DNA of 64,000 bases from Ramlibacter tataouinensis (GTDB lineage: Bacteria > Pseudomonadota > Gammaproteobacteria > Burkholderiales > Burkholderiaceae_C): contig DIZF01000065.1 of assembly GCA_002427815.1 (NCBI GenBank), positions 17,032 through 81,031 on the forward strand, given 5' to 3'. A program made the position numbers and the translations under genes. Every line of letters begins with the position of its first letter. Positions within the stretch are counted from its first letter, which is position 1. Below, piece after piece: positions 33,491 to 42,655 of the stretch. The notes beneath the pieces were generated by a model. It saw only the letters and a list, made by a program, of their open reading frames with translations. It had not been told where the DNA came from and ran no database searches.

Positions 33491-33844
33491 ATGAGCATCG
33501 TCCTGTACGGCATTCCCAACTGTGAGACCGTGAAAAAGGCCCGGGCGTGGCTGACCGGCAACGGCGTCGCTTACCAGTTCCACGATTTCAGGAAACAAGG
33601 CGTGCCGGCCGAGCGCCTCGACGAATGGATCGCGCAATGCGGCTGGGAACGGCTGGTGAACCGGCAGGGAACCACTTGGCGCAAGCTGGACACCAAGGAA
33701 CAAGGCGGCGTGATAGATGCTCCCGGCGCGAAGGCCCTGATGCAGGCGCATCCCAGCGTCATCAAGCGTCCGGTGGTTGAGTGGGGCGACCAGACGACCG
33801 TGGGTTTCCATCCGGCTGACTGGGCGTTGCGCGCCCGCCGTTGA
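33491..33844 (+). CDS. ArsC/Spx-family reductase-like protein (YffB type)
   Basis: 117 residues with the ArsC thioredoxin-like fold: MSIVLYGIPNCETVKKARAW (single active-site Cys11), YQFHDFRKQGVP, and a C-terminal IKRPVVEWGD that matches the family's K/R-P motif. The Cys with nearby Lys is typical of YffB, whose role is probably glutathione-dependent thiol reduction rather than arsenate resistance; no ars genes are nearby. Divergent from folC with a 60-base gap. Confidence 0.9.
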   Translation: MSIVLYGIPNCETVKKARAWLTGNGVAYQFHDFRKQGVPAERLDEWIAQCGWERLVNRQGTTWRKLDTKEQGGVIDAPGAKALMQAHPSVIKRPVVEWGDQTTVGFHPADWALRARR

Positions 33845-33941
33845 GAGCCGACTTTTACCGCCGCTTTACCGTAAAACGCCTGTGCTTCACGCGCTGGTGC
33901 CTAGAATTTCAGCATTGGGATCACAGCGAAGGAGTTGTTCG

Positions 33942-34661
33942 ATGAAAAAATCAGTTTTGGTTTCAGCACTGGGCGTGCTGGCCGCCTTTGGCAGCGGCAC
34001 CGCGGGTGCCGAGGAAGTCGGCCGGGTGATCTCCAGCAGCCCCGTGGTCCAGCAAGTCGCCATGCCGCGTCAGGTCTGCAACAACCAGCCCATGGCCGTC
34101 CAACAACCCAATTCGGGAACGGGCGCCGTGGTCGGCGGCCTGGCGGGCGGCGCGATGGGCAATGCCATCAGCAGCGGCAGCGGCAGCGGCAGGGCCGCGG
34201 CGACAGTGCTCGGCGTCATCGGCGGGGCGTTGCTGGGCAACAGCATCGAGAACTCGGGCAGCCGGGCGCAGAACGTCCAGCAATGCAGTACCCAGACCTT
34301 TTATGAAAACCGTACCGTGGGTTACAACGTTCGGTACGAGTACGCCGGCAAGGAATACAGTGTCCAGATGCCCTACGATCCGGGCCCGACGATCCGCCTG
34401 CAGGTTTCGCCGGTAGGCTCCAATGGGCCGGACGCGGACAGGGCCGCATACGGGTACGGCGACGCCAATGCGCAGCAGCCCATGATCGTGGCACCCCCGG
34501 TGCAGTCGGAGGCCGTGGCCACCGTCGGGTATCCGGTGTATGCGCCGGCGCCCGCCTACTACCCCGCCTACCCCTACTACCCGTCTTACTACCCGCCGGT
34601 CGGCGTGTCGCTGGGCTTCGGTTTCTATGGCGGCGGCGGCGGACACCGCCACTGGCACTGA
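33942..34661 (+). CDS. Glycine-zipper (2TM) secreted protein, paralogue B
   Basis: 239 residues. Signal peptide (MKKSVLVSALGVLAAFGSGT, cleavage after AGA), Cys linker, glycine zipper GTGAVVGGLAGGAMGNAISSG...VIGGALLGNSIE, the same C-terminal beta module as the protein at 26403 (CSTQTFYENRTVGYNVRYEY), and an extra Tyr/Pro-rich tail (YYPAYPYYPSYYPP) ending in a Gly/His cluster. Clear ribosome site GAAGGAG; TAGAAT at 33902 could be a -10. Probably an outer-membrane-associated envelope protein. The following 225 bases hold no gene. Confidence 0.87.
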   Translation: MKKSVLVSALGVLAAFGSGTAGAEEVGRVISSSPVVQQVAMPRQVCNNQPMAVQQPNSGTGAVVGGLAGGAMGNAISSGSGSGRAAATVLGVIGGALLGNSIENSGSRAQNVQQCSTQTFYENRTVGYNVRYEYAGKEYSVQMPYDPGPTIRLQVSPVGSNGPDADRAAYGYGDANAQQPMIVAPPVQSEAVATVGYPVYAPAPAYYPAYPYYPSYYPPVGVSLGFGFYGGGGGHRHWH

Positions 34662-34886
34662 CACCGGCTGACGGGTGCGTCCCGCCCGTCGCGACCAATC
34701 CGGGGTTTGATGGAGCGGTGCACCCCTGCTGAGGGTGGAGGCGATACGCGCCCGGTGACCCCGGTATCTGCCCGCTTGCGGCACGCCGCTACCGCTGCCG
34801 CAGGCGCCATGGATGCCCCGCGCTAAAATTCAGGGTCGTTTCGTTTCAATCAGCCGGCGTCGCCCGACGCCCGCCCTCCTCATTCC

Positions 34887-35204
34887 ATGACCACTGAAAC
34901 CCTAGTCGGCGCCCGCGTTGCGACCCAGGCCAATGTCTATTTCGACGGCAAGTGCGTGAGCCACAGCCTCACGCTGGACGACGGGACGAAAAAATCCGTG
35001 GGCGTCGTCCTGCCGTCCGAGCTGACCTTCAAAACCGGCGCCGCCGAAACCATGGAATGCGTGGCCGGCTCCTGCGAATACCGGCTGGCTGGCAGCGATC
35101 GCTGGCAGGCGAGCGGCCCCGGCCACAAGTTCAGCGTTCCCGCCAATTCCAGCTTCGACATCCGTGTCGCGCAGGCCTATCACTACATCTGCCACTTCGG
35201 CTGA
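34887..35204 (+). CDS. ppnP: Pyrimidine/purine nucleoside phosphorylase
   Basis: 105 residues, a cupin-fold protein of the PpnP (former DUF1255) family that phosphorolyses various nucleosides to base and ribose-1-phosphate. Conserved features are ANVYFDGKCVSHSLTLDDGT, KSVGVVLPSELTF and SNSSFDIRV-type PANSSFDIRVAQAYHYICHF at the end. Full length. argG begins 13 bases later on the same strand. Confidence 0.93.
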   Translation: MTTETLVGARVATQANVYFDGKCVSHSLTLDDGTKKSVGVVLPSELTFKTGAAETMECVAGSCEYRLAGSDRWQASGPGHKFSVPANSSFDIRVAQAYHYICHFG

Positions 35205-35217
35205 AACGCAAATCCCC

Positions 35218-36558
35218 ATGAGCACCATCCTCGAGCACCTGCCCGTCGGCCAGAAGGTCGGCATCGCGTTTTCCGGCGGACTGGACACCAGCGCGGCGTT
35301 GCACTGGATGCGCCAGAAGGGCGCGATCCCCTACGCCTACACCGCCAACCTGGGCCAGCCGGACGAACCCGACTACGACGAGATCCCGCGCAAGGCGATG
35401 CAGTACGGCGCGGAACAGGCCCGCCTGATCGACTGCCGCGTGCAGCTGGCGCACGAGGGCATCGCGGCGCTGCAGGCCGGTGCCTTCCACATCTCGACCG
35501 CGGGTGCAACCTACTTCAACACCACGCCGCTGGGCCGTGCCGTCACCGGTACCATGCTGGTGGCCGCCATGAAGGACGACGACGTCCACATCTGGGGCGA
35601 CGGCAGCACCTTCAAGGGCAACGACATCGAGCGTTTCTACCGCTACGGGCTGCTCACCAACCCGGGCCTGAAGATCTACAAGCCCTGGCTGGACCAGGCC
35701 TTCATCGACGAACTGGGCGGGCGCGCGGAGATGTCGGCGTTCATGACGCAGGCCGGCTTCGCCTACAAGATGTCGGCCGAGAAAGCGTATTCGACCGACT
35801 CCAACATGCTGGGCGCCACCCACGAGGCCAAGGACCTGGAGCAGTTGAACCGCGGCATCAAGATCGTCAACCCGATCATGGGCGTGGCGTCCTGGCGGGA
35901 TGACGTCGTGGTGAAGGCCGAGACCGTGACGGTGCGCTTCGAGGACGGCCAGCCGGTCGCGCTGAACGGCAAGACGTTCGCCGGTCCGGTCGAGCTGATC
36001 CTGGAAGCCAACCGCATCGGCGGGCGCCACGGTCTGGGCATGAGCGACCAGATCGAGAACCGCATCATCGAGGCCAAGAGCCGCGGCATCTACGAAGCAC
36101 CCGGCCTGGCGCTGCTTTTCATCGCCTACGAGCGGCTGGTGACCGGCATCCACAACGAGGACACCATCGAGCAGTACCGCGACAACGGCCGGCGCCTCGG
36201 GCGGCTGCTGTACCAGGGGCGCTGGTTCGACCCGCAGGCCATCATGCTGCGCGAAACCGCGCAGCGCTGGGTGGCGCGCGCGGTCACCGGTGAAGTGACG
36301 CTCGAGCTGCGCCGCGGCAACGACTATTCGCTGCTCGACACGGTGTCGCCCAACCTCACCTACAAGCCCGAACGGCTGACCATGGAGAAGGGCGAGTCGG
36401 CCTTTTCGCCGCGCGACCGCATCGGCCAGCTGACCATGCGCAACCTCGACATCGTGGACACGCGCGACAAGCTGGGCGTCTACACCAAGGCGGGGTTGCT
36501 GTCGGCAAGCGGCGGCGCGGCATTGCCGAGCTTGGGAAACAACAAGCAGGGCGATTGA
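35218..36558 (+). CDS. argG: Argininosuccinate synthase
   Basis: 446 residues, the E. coli-like long form. It condenses citrulline and aspartate with ATP in arginine synthesis. PP-loop VGIAFSGGLDTSAALHW (about 13-29), AGATYFNTTPLGRAVTGT and the IWGDGSTFKGNDIERFYRYG core are intact. Start ATG 35218; an upstream in-frame ATG (35164) lies within ppnP and was rejected. No frameshift or truncation. Confidence 0.96.
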   Translation: MSTILEHLPVGQKVGIAFSGGLDTSAALHWMRQKGAIPYAYTANLGQPDEPDYDEIPRKAMQYGAEQARLIDCRVQLAHEGIAALQAGAFHISTAGATYFNTTPLGRAVTGTMLVAAMKDDDVHIWGDGSTFKGNDIERFYRYGLLTNPGLKIYKPWLDQAFIDELGGRAEMSAFMTQAGFAYKMSAEKAYSTDSNMLGATHEAKDLEQLNRGIKIVNPIMGVASWRDDVVVKAETVTVRFEDGQPVALNGKTFAGPVELILEANRIGGRHGLGMSDQIENRIIEAKSRGIYEAPGLALLFIAYERLVTGIHNEDTIEQYRDNGRRLGRLLYQGRWFDPQAIMLRETAQRWVARAVTGEVTLELRRGNDYSLLDTVSPNLTYKPERLTMEKGESAFSPRDRIGQLTMRNLDIVDTRDKLGVYTKAGLLSASGGAALPSLGNNKQGD

Positions 36559-36662
36559 AGCTTGCCGGCGGCCGCCATGCCCGCTACTGACGAGAACCAA
36601 CGCCCCGTGCCGAGTGTCTAAACTTCGCCGCTGACCCTCTTCCAGCGGCATGGAGGTAGACC

Positions 36663-37028
36663 ATGAAGCAGATGAAGCATTGGCAAGACCCCGTGAACGC
36701 GTTGCTGGGTATTTGGTTGGTCCTCTCGCCGTGGGTCCTTGACTTTCAAGGCAATTTGACAGCCGTCACCAACGTCGTGATCGTCGGCCTCCTGCTCGTA
36801 GCCGCCGCGCTCGGTGCCATCTTCCTTCCGCGTGCGTGGGAGGAATGGACCGAAGGCGCATTGGGGCTGTGGCTGGTCGTGTCCCCCTGGGCTCTGGGAT
36901 TCAGGACACTCGAGTCGGCGAGAGTGGACGCGCTCGCGACTGGCGCGGTGGTCATGGTGCTGGCCCTGTGGGTGCTGATGACCGACAAGGACTACGCCGG
37001 CTGGATGGGCGGCGGCGCGGCCCAATGA
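36663..37028 (+). CDS. SPW-repeat membrane protein (copy 1)
   Basis: 121 residues, four hydrophobic helices with two SPW-type repeats: LLGIWLVLSPWVLDF and LGLWLVVSPWALGF. These SPW signatures define an uncharacterised membrane-protein family (Pfam PF03779 type). Good ribosome site (GGAGGTAG). It is a tandem paralogue of the next gene, sharing MKQ.KHWQD..NALLG and AALGAIF.PRAWEEWTE. Function unknown. Confidence 0.85.
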   Translation: MKQMKHWQDPVNALLGIWLVLSPWVLDFQGNLTAVTNVVIVGLLLVAAALGAIFLPRAWEEWTEGALGLWLVVSPWALGFRTLESARVDALATGAVVMVLALWVLMTDKDYAGWMGGGAAQ

Positions 37029-37183
37029 CGCGCCCGCGCTTCGGACGCTCCCGCGCCTGCAGCGGATTCCCGTCCATGACGCATGGTTTTCCCCCTTGAA
37101 CAAAGGGGTTATTTGGTGCTGAATGGATTTTGCCGCCGGGCCGCGTCCGCCTGGTCATGGGTCCGCCGGCTAGGAGGTGAACC

Positions 37184-37537
37184 ATGAAGCAGCAAAAGCA
37201 CTGGCAAGACTCCGCGAACGCACTGCTGGGTGTGTGGCTGATCCTCTCGCCGTTCGTCCTGGGCTTTCAAAGCGATTTGACGGCCCTGGCAAACGCCGTG
37301 CTGGTCGGCGTCCTGCTCCTCGCCGCCGCCCTCGGAGCGATCTTTGTTCCGCGGGCCTGGGAAGAGTGGACCGAAAGCGGTCTGGGACTGTGGCTGGCTG
37401 TGTCGCCCTGGGTGCTCGGAAGCACCATGCAGGCGGCCAAGGCCAGTGCGGTAGTGACCGGGCTGGTGGTGCTCACCCTGGCGCTCTGGGCGCTGCAGGA
37501 CTACGAGACCGACCTGGGCCAGACCCCGGCGCAGTGA
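37184..37537 (+). CDS. SPW-repeat membrane protein (copy 2)
   Basis: 117 residues, the second of a tandem pair. Repeats LLGVWLILSPFVLGF and LGLWLAVSPWVLGS; four helices. Preceded by TAGGAGGTGAACC, a near-perfect ribosome site. It differs from copy 1 mainly at the C-terminus. Function unknown. Confidence 0.85.
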   Translation: MKQQKHWQDSANALLGVWLILSPFVLGFQSDLTALANAVLVGVLLLAAALGAIFVPRAWEEWTESGLGLWLAVSPWVLGSTMQAAKASAVVTGLVVLTLALWALQDYETDLGQTPAQ

Positions 37538-37667
37538 AGCGCTGACCGCCGGGCTGGGACGCGTTCAGCGTCTGGCGGCCCGCCAGGCCCGCACGGGCGG
37601 GCCCTACCGACGTGACGCGTCTCGATGCCGCGTGTAAGCTGCCTGCGTCCCCAAGCAGGAGAAGGCA

Positions 37668-38138
37668 ATGCCCCGCTACCAGCTGGTTGTCAACGGCGCC
37701 CCGAGAACCATCGAAGCCTGGGACGGCGACATGCCGTTGCTCTATGCGCTGCGCAACAGCCTGGGACTGCATGCGGTGAAGTTCGGTTGCGGACTCGGCC
37801 AATGCGGCAGTTGCACCGTTCTCGTCAACGGCGAGCCGGCTCGCTCGTGCCTGGTCAAAATCTCGGACGCCGTCGGACAAACCATCACCACCGCCGAAGG
37901 CCTGGGCACGCCCGCCCATCCCCATCCGGTGCAGGCCGCGTTCATCGCCGAGCAGGCCGCGCAATGCGGCTACTGCACCAACGGCATGGTGATCGGCGCC
38001 GTCGCCTTGCTCAAGACCAACCCGCAGCCCACGCGCGAACAGGCGCAGGCTGCGCTGGCGGGCAACCTGTGCCGCTGCGGCTCGCACGACCGGGTGCTCA
38101 AGGCGGTGCTACGTGCGTCCAGTACCAAGGCGGCTTGA
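37668..38138 (+). CDS. Molybdenum hydroxylase 2Fe-2S subunit (isoquinoline 1-oxidoreductase alpha-like)
   Basis: 156 residues. Plant-type ferredoxin domain with cysteines in FGCGLGQCGSCTVLV and a following Cys, then the alpha-helical [2Fe-2S] domain with CGYCTNGMVIGAVALL and LCRCGSH. Such subunits pass electrons from a molybdopterin-cytosine-dinucleotide catalytic subunit to an acceptor. The catalytic partner directly downstream is destroyed by a large deletion, so this gene looks orphaned although it is itself intact. SD-like AGGAGAAGG precedes the ATG. Confidence 0.9.
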   Translation: MPRYQLVVNGAPRTIEAWDGDMPLLYALRNSLGLHAVKFGCGLGQCGSCTVLVNGEPARSCLVKISDAVGQTITTAEGLGTPAHPHPVQAAFIAEQAAQCGYCTNGMVIGAVALLKTNPQPTREQAQAALAGNLCRCGSHDRVLKAVLRASSTKAA

Positions 38139-38139
38139 C

Positions 38140-38834
38140 ATGGACGCCCTCGCCCTCCTTCAACCCGTATTGGCACGCCGCGACCTGTTGCGGGCCGGCG
38201 CCCTGGTGGTCGGCTTCTCGTTGGCCGGTTTGCCCGCCGCGCGGGCGCAAACGACCGGGCCAGCGCGACGCAGCCTGGCCCTGACCGAAGTCGATTCATT
38301 TCTGGCGCTGCGCCAGGACGGAACCGTCATCATCTATTCCGGCAAGGTTGACCTCGGCACCGGGCACCGCATCGCGATGCGCCAGATGGTCGGCGAAGAG
38401 CTCTCGCTGCCGGTGCACCGCATCGAACTGATCGAAGGCGACAGCGCCCTCACGCCAAATCAGGGCCCGACCGCGTGCAGCGCGTGGCCTGCGCCCACGA
38501 CTGCGGGCTGATGATCAATCCGGACAACGTGCGGGCGCAGGTCGAGGGCAACATCCTGCAGACCCTTTCGCGCACCCTGCACGAGGAAACCACTTTCGAC
38601 GCGTCGCGCGTGACCAGCGTGGACTGGGCCGGTTATCCGCTGCTGCGCTTCCCCGACGTGCCCCGCCTGGACATCGACCTGGTGCAGCGCCTGGGCGAGC
38701 CGCCGCTGGGCGCCGGCGAAGCGGCCTCCAGCCCGGTGCCGGCGGCGCTGGCCAACGCCGTGTTCGACGCGACCGGAGTGCGCCTGCGGAGCGTCCCCTT
38801 CACGCGAGAACGGGTCCGCCCCCTGATGGCGTAG
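38140..38834 (+). pseudogene. Molybdopterin-binding catalytic subunit, internally deleted and frameshifted
   Basis: The 5' part (38140 to about 38470) encodes a Tat-like leader (RRDLLRAGALVVGFSLAGLP) and the family N-terminus through IIYSGKVDLGTGHRIAMRQM and SALTPNQGPTA. The next recognisable residues, RVQRVACAHDCGLMINPDNV onward to the normal C-terminus at 38834, are in another frame. Roughly 500 codons, the whole molybdopterin-binding centre, are missing at the junction near 38465-38476. In the first frame translation stops at 38511. Members of the family (IorB/aldehyde dehydrogenase type, about 700-760 residues) cannot function like this. Confidence 0.85.
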
Positions 38835-38851
38835 GCCGATGTGTAGTCACG

Positions 38852-41800
38852 TCAGTCGAACGAGAACGTGAAGATCAGGTCGACTGCGGCCCGCTCGCCG
38901 GCTTCCGCACGCAGCTTGATGCGCTGGGTCAGGTCGTAGAACACATAGAGCGTTCCCAGCGCGCCCGACAAGCTGCGCTCGTAGGCGGCGTAGAAGTTGC
39001 GCCCGAAGCGCTTGCCCAGGGTGATCGCCGGTCCTTCCGGGCCGTCGCGGCGATACGATAGCTCGTCCAGCCCGAGCGATGCCGCCACCCCGCGTTTGCT
39101 GCCGCTTGAACGGCTGGCCAGCAGCGCCAGCGCGGCCTGTTGCAGCAGCGCTGCTTCGGCGCCGCCGTTGGCCGATGCGCGGCCCACGACCAGCCAGGAG
39201 AGCTTCTCCGCGTCCGCCATGTCGGGCTCGGAGTACAGGCGGACATAAGGCGTCAGCACGCTGCCCGTGACCTGCACGCCAACCCGCTGCGTCAGGTTGG
39301 GCCGGATCGCCAGGATGTCGAGCGACGGGTTGTCGATGGGACCGGTGAAGCGCAGCACGCCCCGCTCGATGTTCAGGCGCTGGCCGTAGGCCTGGTACTC
39401 GCCCCCCTCGGCGCGGATGGCGCCGCTCAGCCGCGGCGCGGTGATCGACTGCCCGGTCAGCGCCAGGGTCCCGCGCAAGTGGGTGTCGATGCCATGTCCC
39501 TGCATCCGGAAATCGTCGCCCAGATCGAGATCGACCGCGAGCTTGAAGCGCCGGCTGGCCTGCGCCTTGGCCTGCTCGGACGCGCGCGCCTCGGTCCTGG
39601 TCAGCGGCGCCGCGAGCCCTCGCACGACCACATCGTCGCCCAGACGCGGTGCGCTCTGCTCCGGCAACAGGATCCGGGCCTGATCGATCTTCAAATTGCC
39701 GGTGATGTCGGTGCCCGATGGATCGAGGCTGGCAACGATGCCGCCCGAGACGGTGAGCTGGCGGTCCGACCGGATGCTGGCGCGCAGCCGGGTCAGTTGC
39801 GCAGAGATCCGCGCTTGCGGGCCCGCGCCGGTCCAGGCCCCTTCACCCGTCGCCACCAGCGTGCCGCCCCCGCTCGCGCCGCCGGCACCGCGCAGCATGA
39901 ACTCGTCGATCAGCAGCCGTTGGCCGTCCAGCCGCGCCCGCAGCCGGCCACCCTGCAGTTCGACGCCGTCGACCACCGATCGCAGCGCCAGGTCGTCGGC
40001 GGCCAGCGTGCCACCCAGCCGAGGTTCGGCCCGCGTGCCGGCAATGGCGATGTCAGCGCCGAGCGAACCCCTCAGGCGCCAGCCCGGCGGCGCCAGCAGG
40101 GACCAGACGCCAATGCGCGGAAGCTGCGCCCGCAGGGCCCCGGTGAGCGGGGCACTCTCGGGCCAGTACCACCCCGCGGCACCCCCGCGCGCCAGCCGCG
40201 TGGCGATCTGGCCATCGGCGGTGCCGCCACGTTCGCTGTCCCATTTCAGCGCGAGGGTCACGGCCTCGCCCTCGCTCACCAGCGACAGGCTGGCTTCGCG
40301 CACACCGGCGCGCACCCGTGCCGAGGTGCCTTCGGCGGTTTCGGCCAGCACCGTCAGGTCGCCGCGGCTGCGTGCCAGCGTGGCGTGCAGTCGGGGGGTC
40401 GCACCCAGGCTGGCATCCCACTGGGCGTCGAACACCATGTCGCCCGTGAGCGCGGAACCGGCCAGTTGCGGCCCACCCACGAGCTCGATCCAGGCCATGG
40501 GCAAATCGGTCAGGCGGCCCGCCGTGCGCAGTTCACCGGTGCGCCACCGCACCGGCTCCCATGTCAGGACGGCGGGCGCCGCAGCCGCGCCACCGAGCTT
40601 CGCCTGGGCCGGGCCCGACGGTGCCGTCAACAAGCCTTCGCCCGCGCCGGCGTCGAAGCTGCCGGCAGACCCACGCAGGTCAAATGGACGCTGCAACGCC
40701 AGCGTCCAGGTTCCGCTGCCCAGCGACGGGTCGCTGACCGAGACATTCAACTTCGCCACCTGGCCCTGCCACACAGCCGGTGTTTGCGAGCGCCGGCCGC
40801 CCCGTCCCGACAGGTCCAGGCTCAGCCGGCGCTGGCCGAGTTCGGCCCGGCCATGCGCCTGCAGCGACGCATCGCTTAACCGGCCATTGATGGTGGCCAA
40901 GGCGTCGCGCACGATCCAGGGTGGCCGGGCGACGGCTGGTGCCTGGCCCGCAGTGGCCGCGCTGCGCAGTTCCAGCAGCGGTGCTGCAACTCGCATCTGC
41001 ACTGCAGGATCACGCCAGCCGCCCTGCCAGGCGATCTGCGCTTCGCCACGACCGCCCAGCGCCACGCCCTGCAATGCTGCCGGCGTTGCTGCCGGCAGCC
41101 CCTGCATCCAGTGCTGGGCCTGTGCCGCGTTGTTGACAGTCAGCTGGACGCTGCCGCCGCCGCTCGTTTCGGCCAGCTGGCCATCGGCGCGGGCCTGCAA
41201 CCCGGGCGCCTCCAGGCTCACGCGGCCGCTGCCCGCGCGCTTCGCAGGCCGCAGCTCCAGCGCGCCGCGCAGGCTGGCGTCAGCGGTGCGGATGTCGAAG
41301 GCCGGCAACGACAACAGGCCATCGGCCCAGCGACCCCGCGCGCTGCCCTGGCGCAACTCGAGCGCCTGCACCGTCGCGGCGAGATCGCCGCTTGCCGGGT
41401 TGGGTTGGGCGCGGTTGGCCTTGACGCCCTCAGCCTTCAGGTCCACGTCGAACGCGATCGCCTTCCCCTCGCCTTTCAGATCGGCACGGCCACTCAACGG
41501 CAATGCCGCCAGCGCGCTGTACAGTGCCGCCGGGTTGACGCCCTTGAGCTGGCCTTCCACGGCCCAGCCGGAAGTGCCGCGCCATTCCCCATGGGCCTGC
41601 AGTTGGCCGCCACCCAGCCGGGCCTGGAGGCTGCGCACCAGGCCTTGCCCGCTGCCTCGCCACTCGCCTTGCGCGCTCAGCTTTTCCAGGGGCAGCCGGC
41701 CCTTGTCCCACGGTCCTGCGAGATCGTTCGAGAAGTCGGTGCTCACGGTCCAGGTGCCGGTGCCGGCCGGCTGCAGCCGCACCTGGCCCGCCATGCTGGT

Positions 41801-42655
41801 GCGCGGCAACTTGCCCGGCCAGAGCGCGGCCAGGTCCAGTTGGCGGAAATCGGCCTGCGCTTGCGGGATCGGCTGCGGCGCCCAGGGTGTGATGTGCGCG
41901 GTCGCTGTCGCGCGCGTTCCCGAGCTGGCCGCGCCGGACGCCACCTGAAGCACCGCGCTGGCCTGCAGGTCCGCCAGCGGGCCGCGTACCGACGCGGTGA
42001 AGGCCAGTGGCAGCTGGGCGGTGCTACCGGGCACGGCCGCCTGGAACTGCCCTTCAAGCGACGCGTCGACCGGCAGCGTGCCATGGGCGCCCACGCTGGC
42101 GCGACCTTTGTAGTCGCCGCCGCCCCAGTGCAGGCTGTTCAGCTGTACCTGATGCCCGGACCTGCTGAAGCCGTAGGCTCCTGCAAGGTCCGTTGCGGCG
42201 AACGATGAGGTGGGCCCCACCCACTCCACGCGCTCGACCTTGAGGTCATCGACGGCGACTCGCAATGGAATCTCCAGTGACTGTGGCACGGTACTCGGGG
42301 TGGGCGGACGGTGGTCTTCGACACGGACCAAGGCCGCATGCACCTGGTCCAGTTTGAGCGCGCGGTCCAGCAGCGCCAGCGGCGTCCATTCCACGTGGAC
42401 GTCGAGGGCTTCGACCTTGATCCCGCCGCGCTCCCACAGCAGCCGCTTGACCTGCAAACCAGATCGCAACGAGCCTTGGGCGCCATCGGCGCGCAGCGGC
42501 TGCGAACGCGCGATCTGGCGCAGCATCCAGTCCAGCGAGCCGTCACTGCCGGTCCACCACCAGAGCCCGGCGCCGGCCAACAGCAGCAACACGGCGAGGC
42601 CGGCAACGAACAGGCCCAGGACCCGGAAACTCCTGGAGAATGGCCCGCCTTTCAA
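38852..42655 (-). CDS. tamB: Translocation and assembly module inner-membrane component
   Basis: 1267 residues. One N-terminal transmembrane helix (VLGLFVAGLAVLLLLAGAGLW), a very long beta-rich AsmA-like periplasmic region, and the C-terminal TamB (DUF490) domain (GEYQAYGQRLNIERGVLRF, SPSLDILAIRPN-type PSLDILAIRPN, ending VDLIFTFSFD). TamB works with TamA in outer-membrane protein assembly and probably phospholipid transfer across the periplasm. The start is taken as TTG 42655, overlapping the tamA stop (TTGA). No ATG lies before the membrane helix, and the longer ORF to 43216 is a tamA shadow. The stop faces the molybdopterin pseudogene. Confidence 0.88.
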   Translation of the reverse strand: MKGGPFSRSFRVLGLFVAGLAVLLLLAGAGLWWWTGSDGSLDWMLRQIARSQPLRADGAQGSLRSGLQVKRLLWERGGIKVEALDVHVEWTPLALLDRALKLDQVHAALVRVEDHRPPTPSTVPQSLEIPLRVAVDDLKVERVEWVGPTSSFAATDLAGAYGFSRSGHQVQLNSLHWGGGDYKGRASVGAHGTLPVDASLEGQFQAAVPGSTAQLPLAFTASVRGPLADLQASAVLQVASGAASSGTRATATAHITPWAPQPIPQAQADFRQLDLAALWPGKLPRTSMAGQVRLQPAGTGTWTVSTDFSNDLAGPWDKGRLPLEKLSAQGEWRGSGQGLVRSLQARLGGGQLQAHGEWRGTSGWAVEGQLKGVNPAALYSALAALPLSGRADLKGEGKAIAFDVDLKAEGVKANRAQPNPASGDLAATVQALELRQGSARGRWADGLLSLPAFDIRTADASLRGALELRPAKRAGSGRVSLEAPGLQARADGQLAETSGGGSVQLTVNNAAQAQHWMQGLPAATPAALQGVALGGRGEAQIAWQGGWRDPAVQMRVAAPLLELRSAATAGQAPAVARPPWIVRDALATINGRLSDASLQAHGRAELGQRRLSLDLSGRGGRRSQTPAVWQGQVAKLNVSVSDPSLGSGTWTLALQRPFDLRGSAGSFDAGAGEGLLTAPSGPAQAKLGGAAAAPAVLTWEPVRWRTGELRTAGRLTDLPMAWIELVGGPQLAGSALTGDMVFDAQWDASLGATPRLHATLARSRGDLTVLAETAEGTSARVRAGVREASLSLVSEGEAVTLALKWDSERGGTADGQIATRLARGGAAGWYWPESAPLTGALRAQLPRIGVWSLLAPPGWRLRGSLGADIAIAGTRAEPRLGGTLAADDLALRSVVDGVELQGGRLRARLDGQRLLIDEFMLRGAGGASGGGTLVATGEGAWTGAGPQARISAQLTRLRASIRSDRQLTVSGGIVASLDPSGTDITGNLKIDQARILLPEQSAPRLGDDVVVRGLAAPLTRTEARASEQAKAQASRRFKLAVDLDLGDDFRMQGHGIDTHLRGTLALTGQSITAPRLSGAIRAEGGEYQAYGQRLNIERGVLRFTGPIDNPSLDILAIRPNLTQRVGVQVTGSVLTPYVRLYSEPDMADAEKLSWLVVGRASANGGAEAALLQQAALALLASRSSGSKRGVAASLGLDELSYRRDGPEGPAITLGKRFGRNFYAAYERSLSGALGTLYVFYDLTQRIKLRAEAGERAAVDLIFTFSFD

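Noticed and set aside
37586..37603. GGCCCGC/GCGGGCC hairpin before the 2Fe-2S subunit gene
   Set aside because: Short stem with no U-tract in GC-rich DNA; not distinguishable from chance.
38140..38834. Programmed frameshift joining the two molybdopterin-subunit frames
   Set aside because: A frameshift would not restore the roughly 500 missing residues; the gap is a deletion.
39140..42208. Several plus-strand ORFs of 365-750 codons opposite tamB
   Set aside because: Low-complexity antisense readings; tamB has a family-typical end and membrane anchor on the minus strand.
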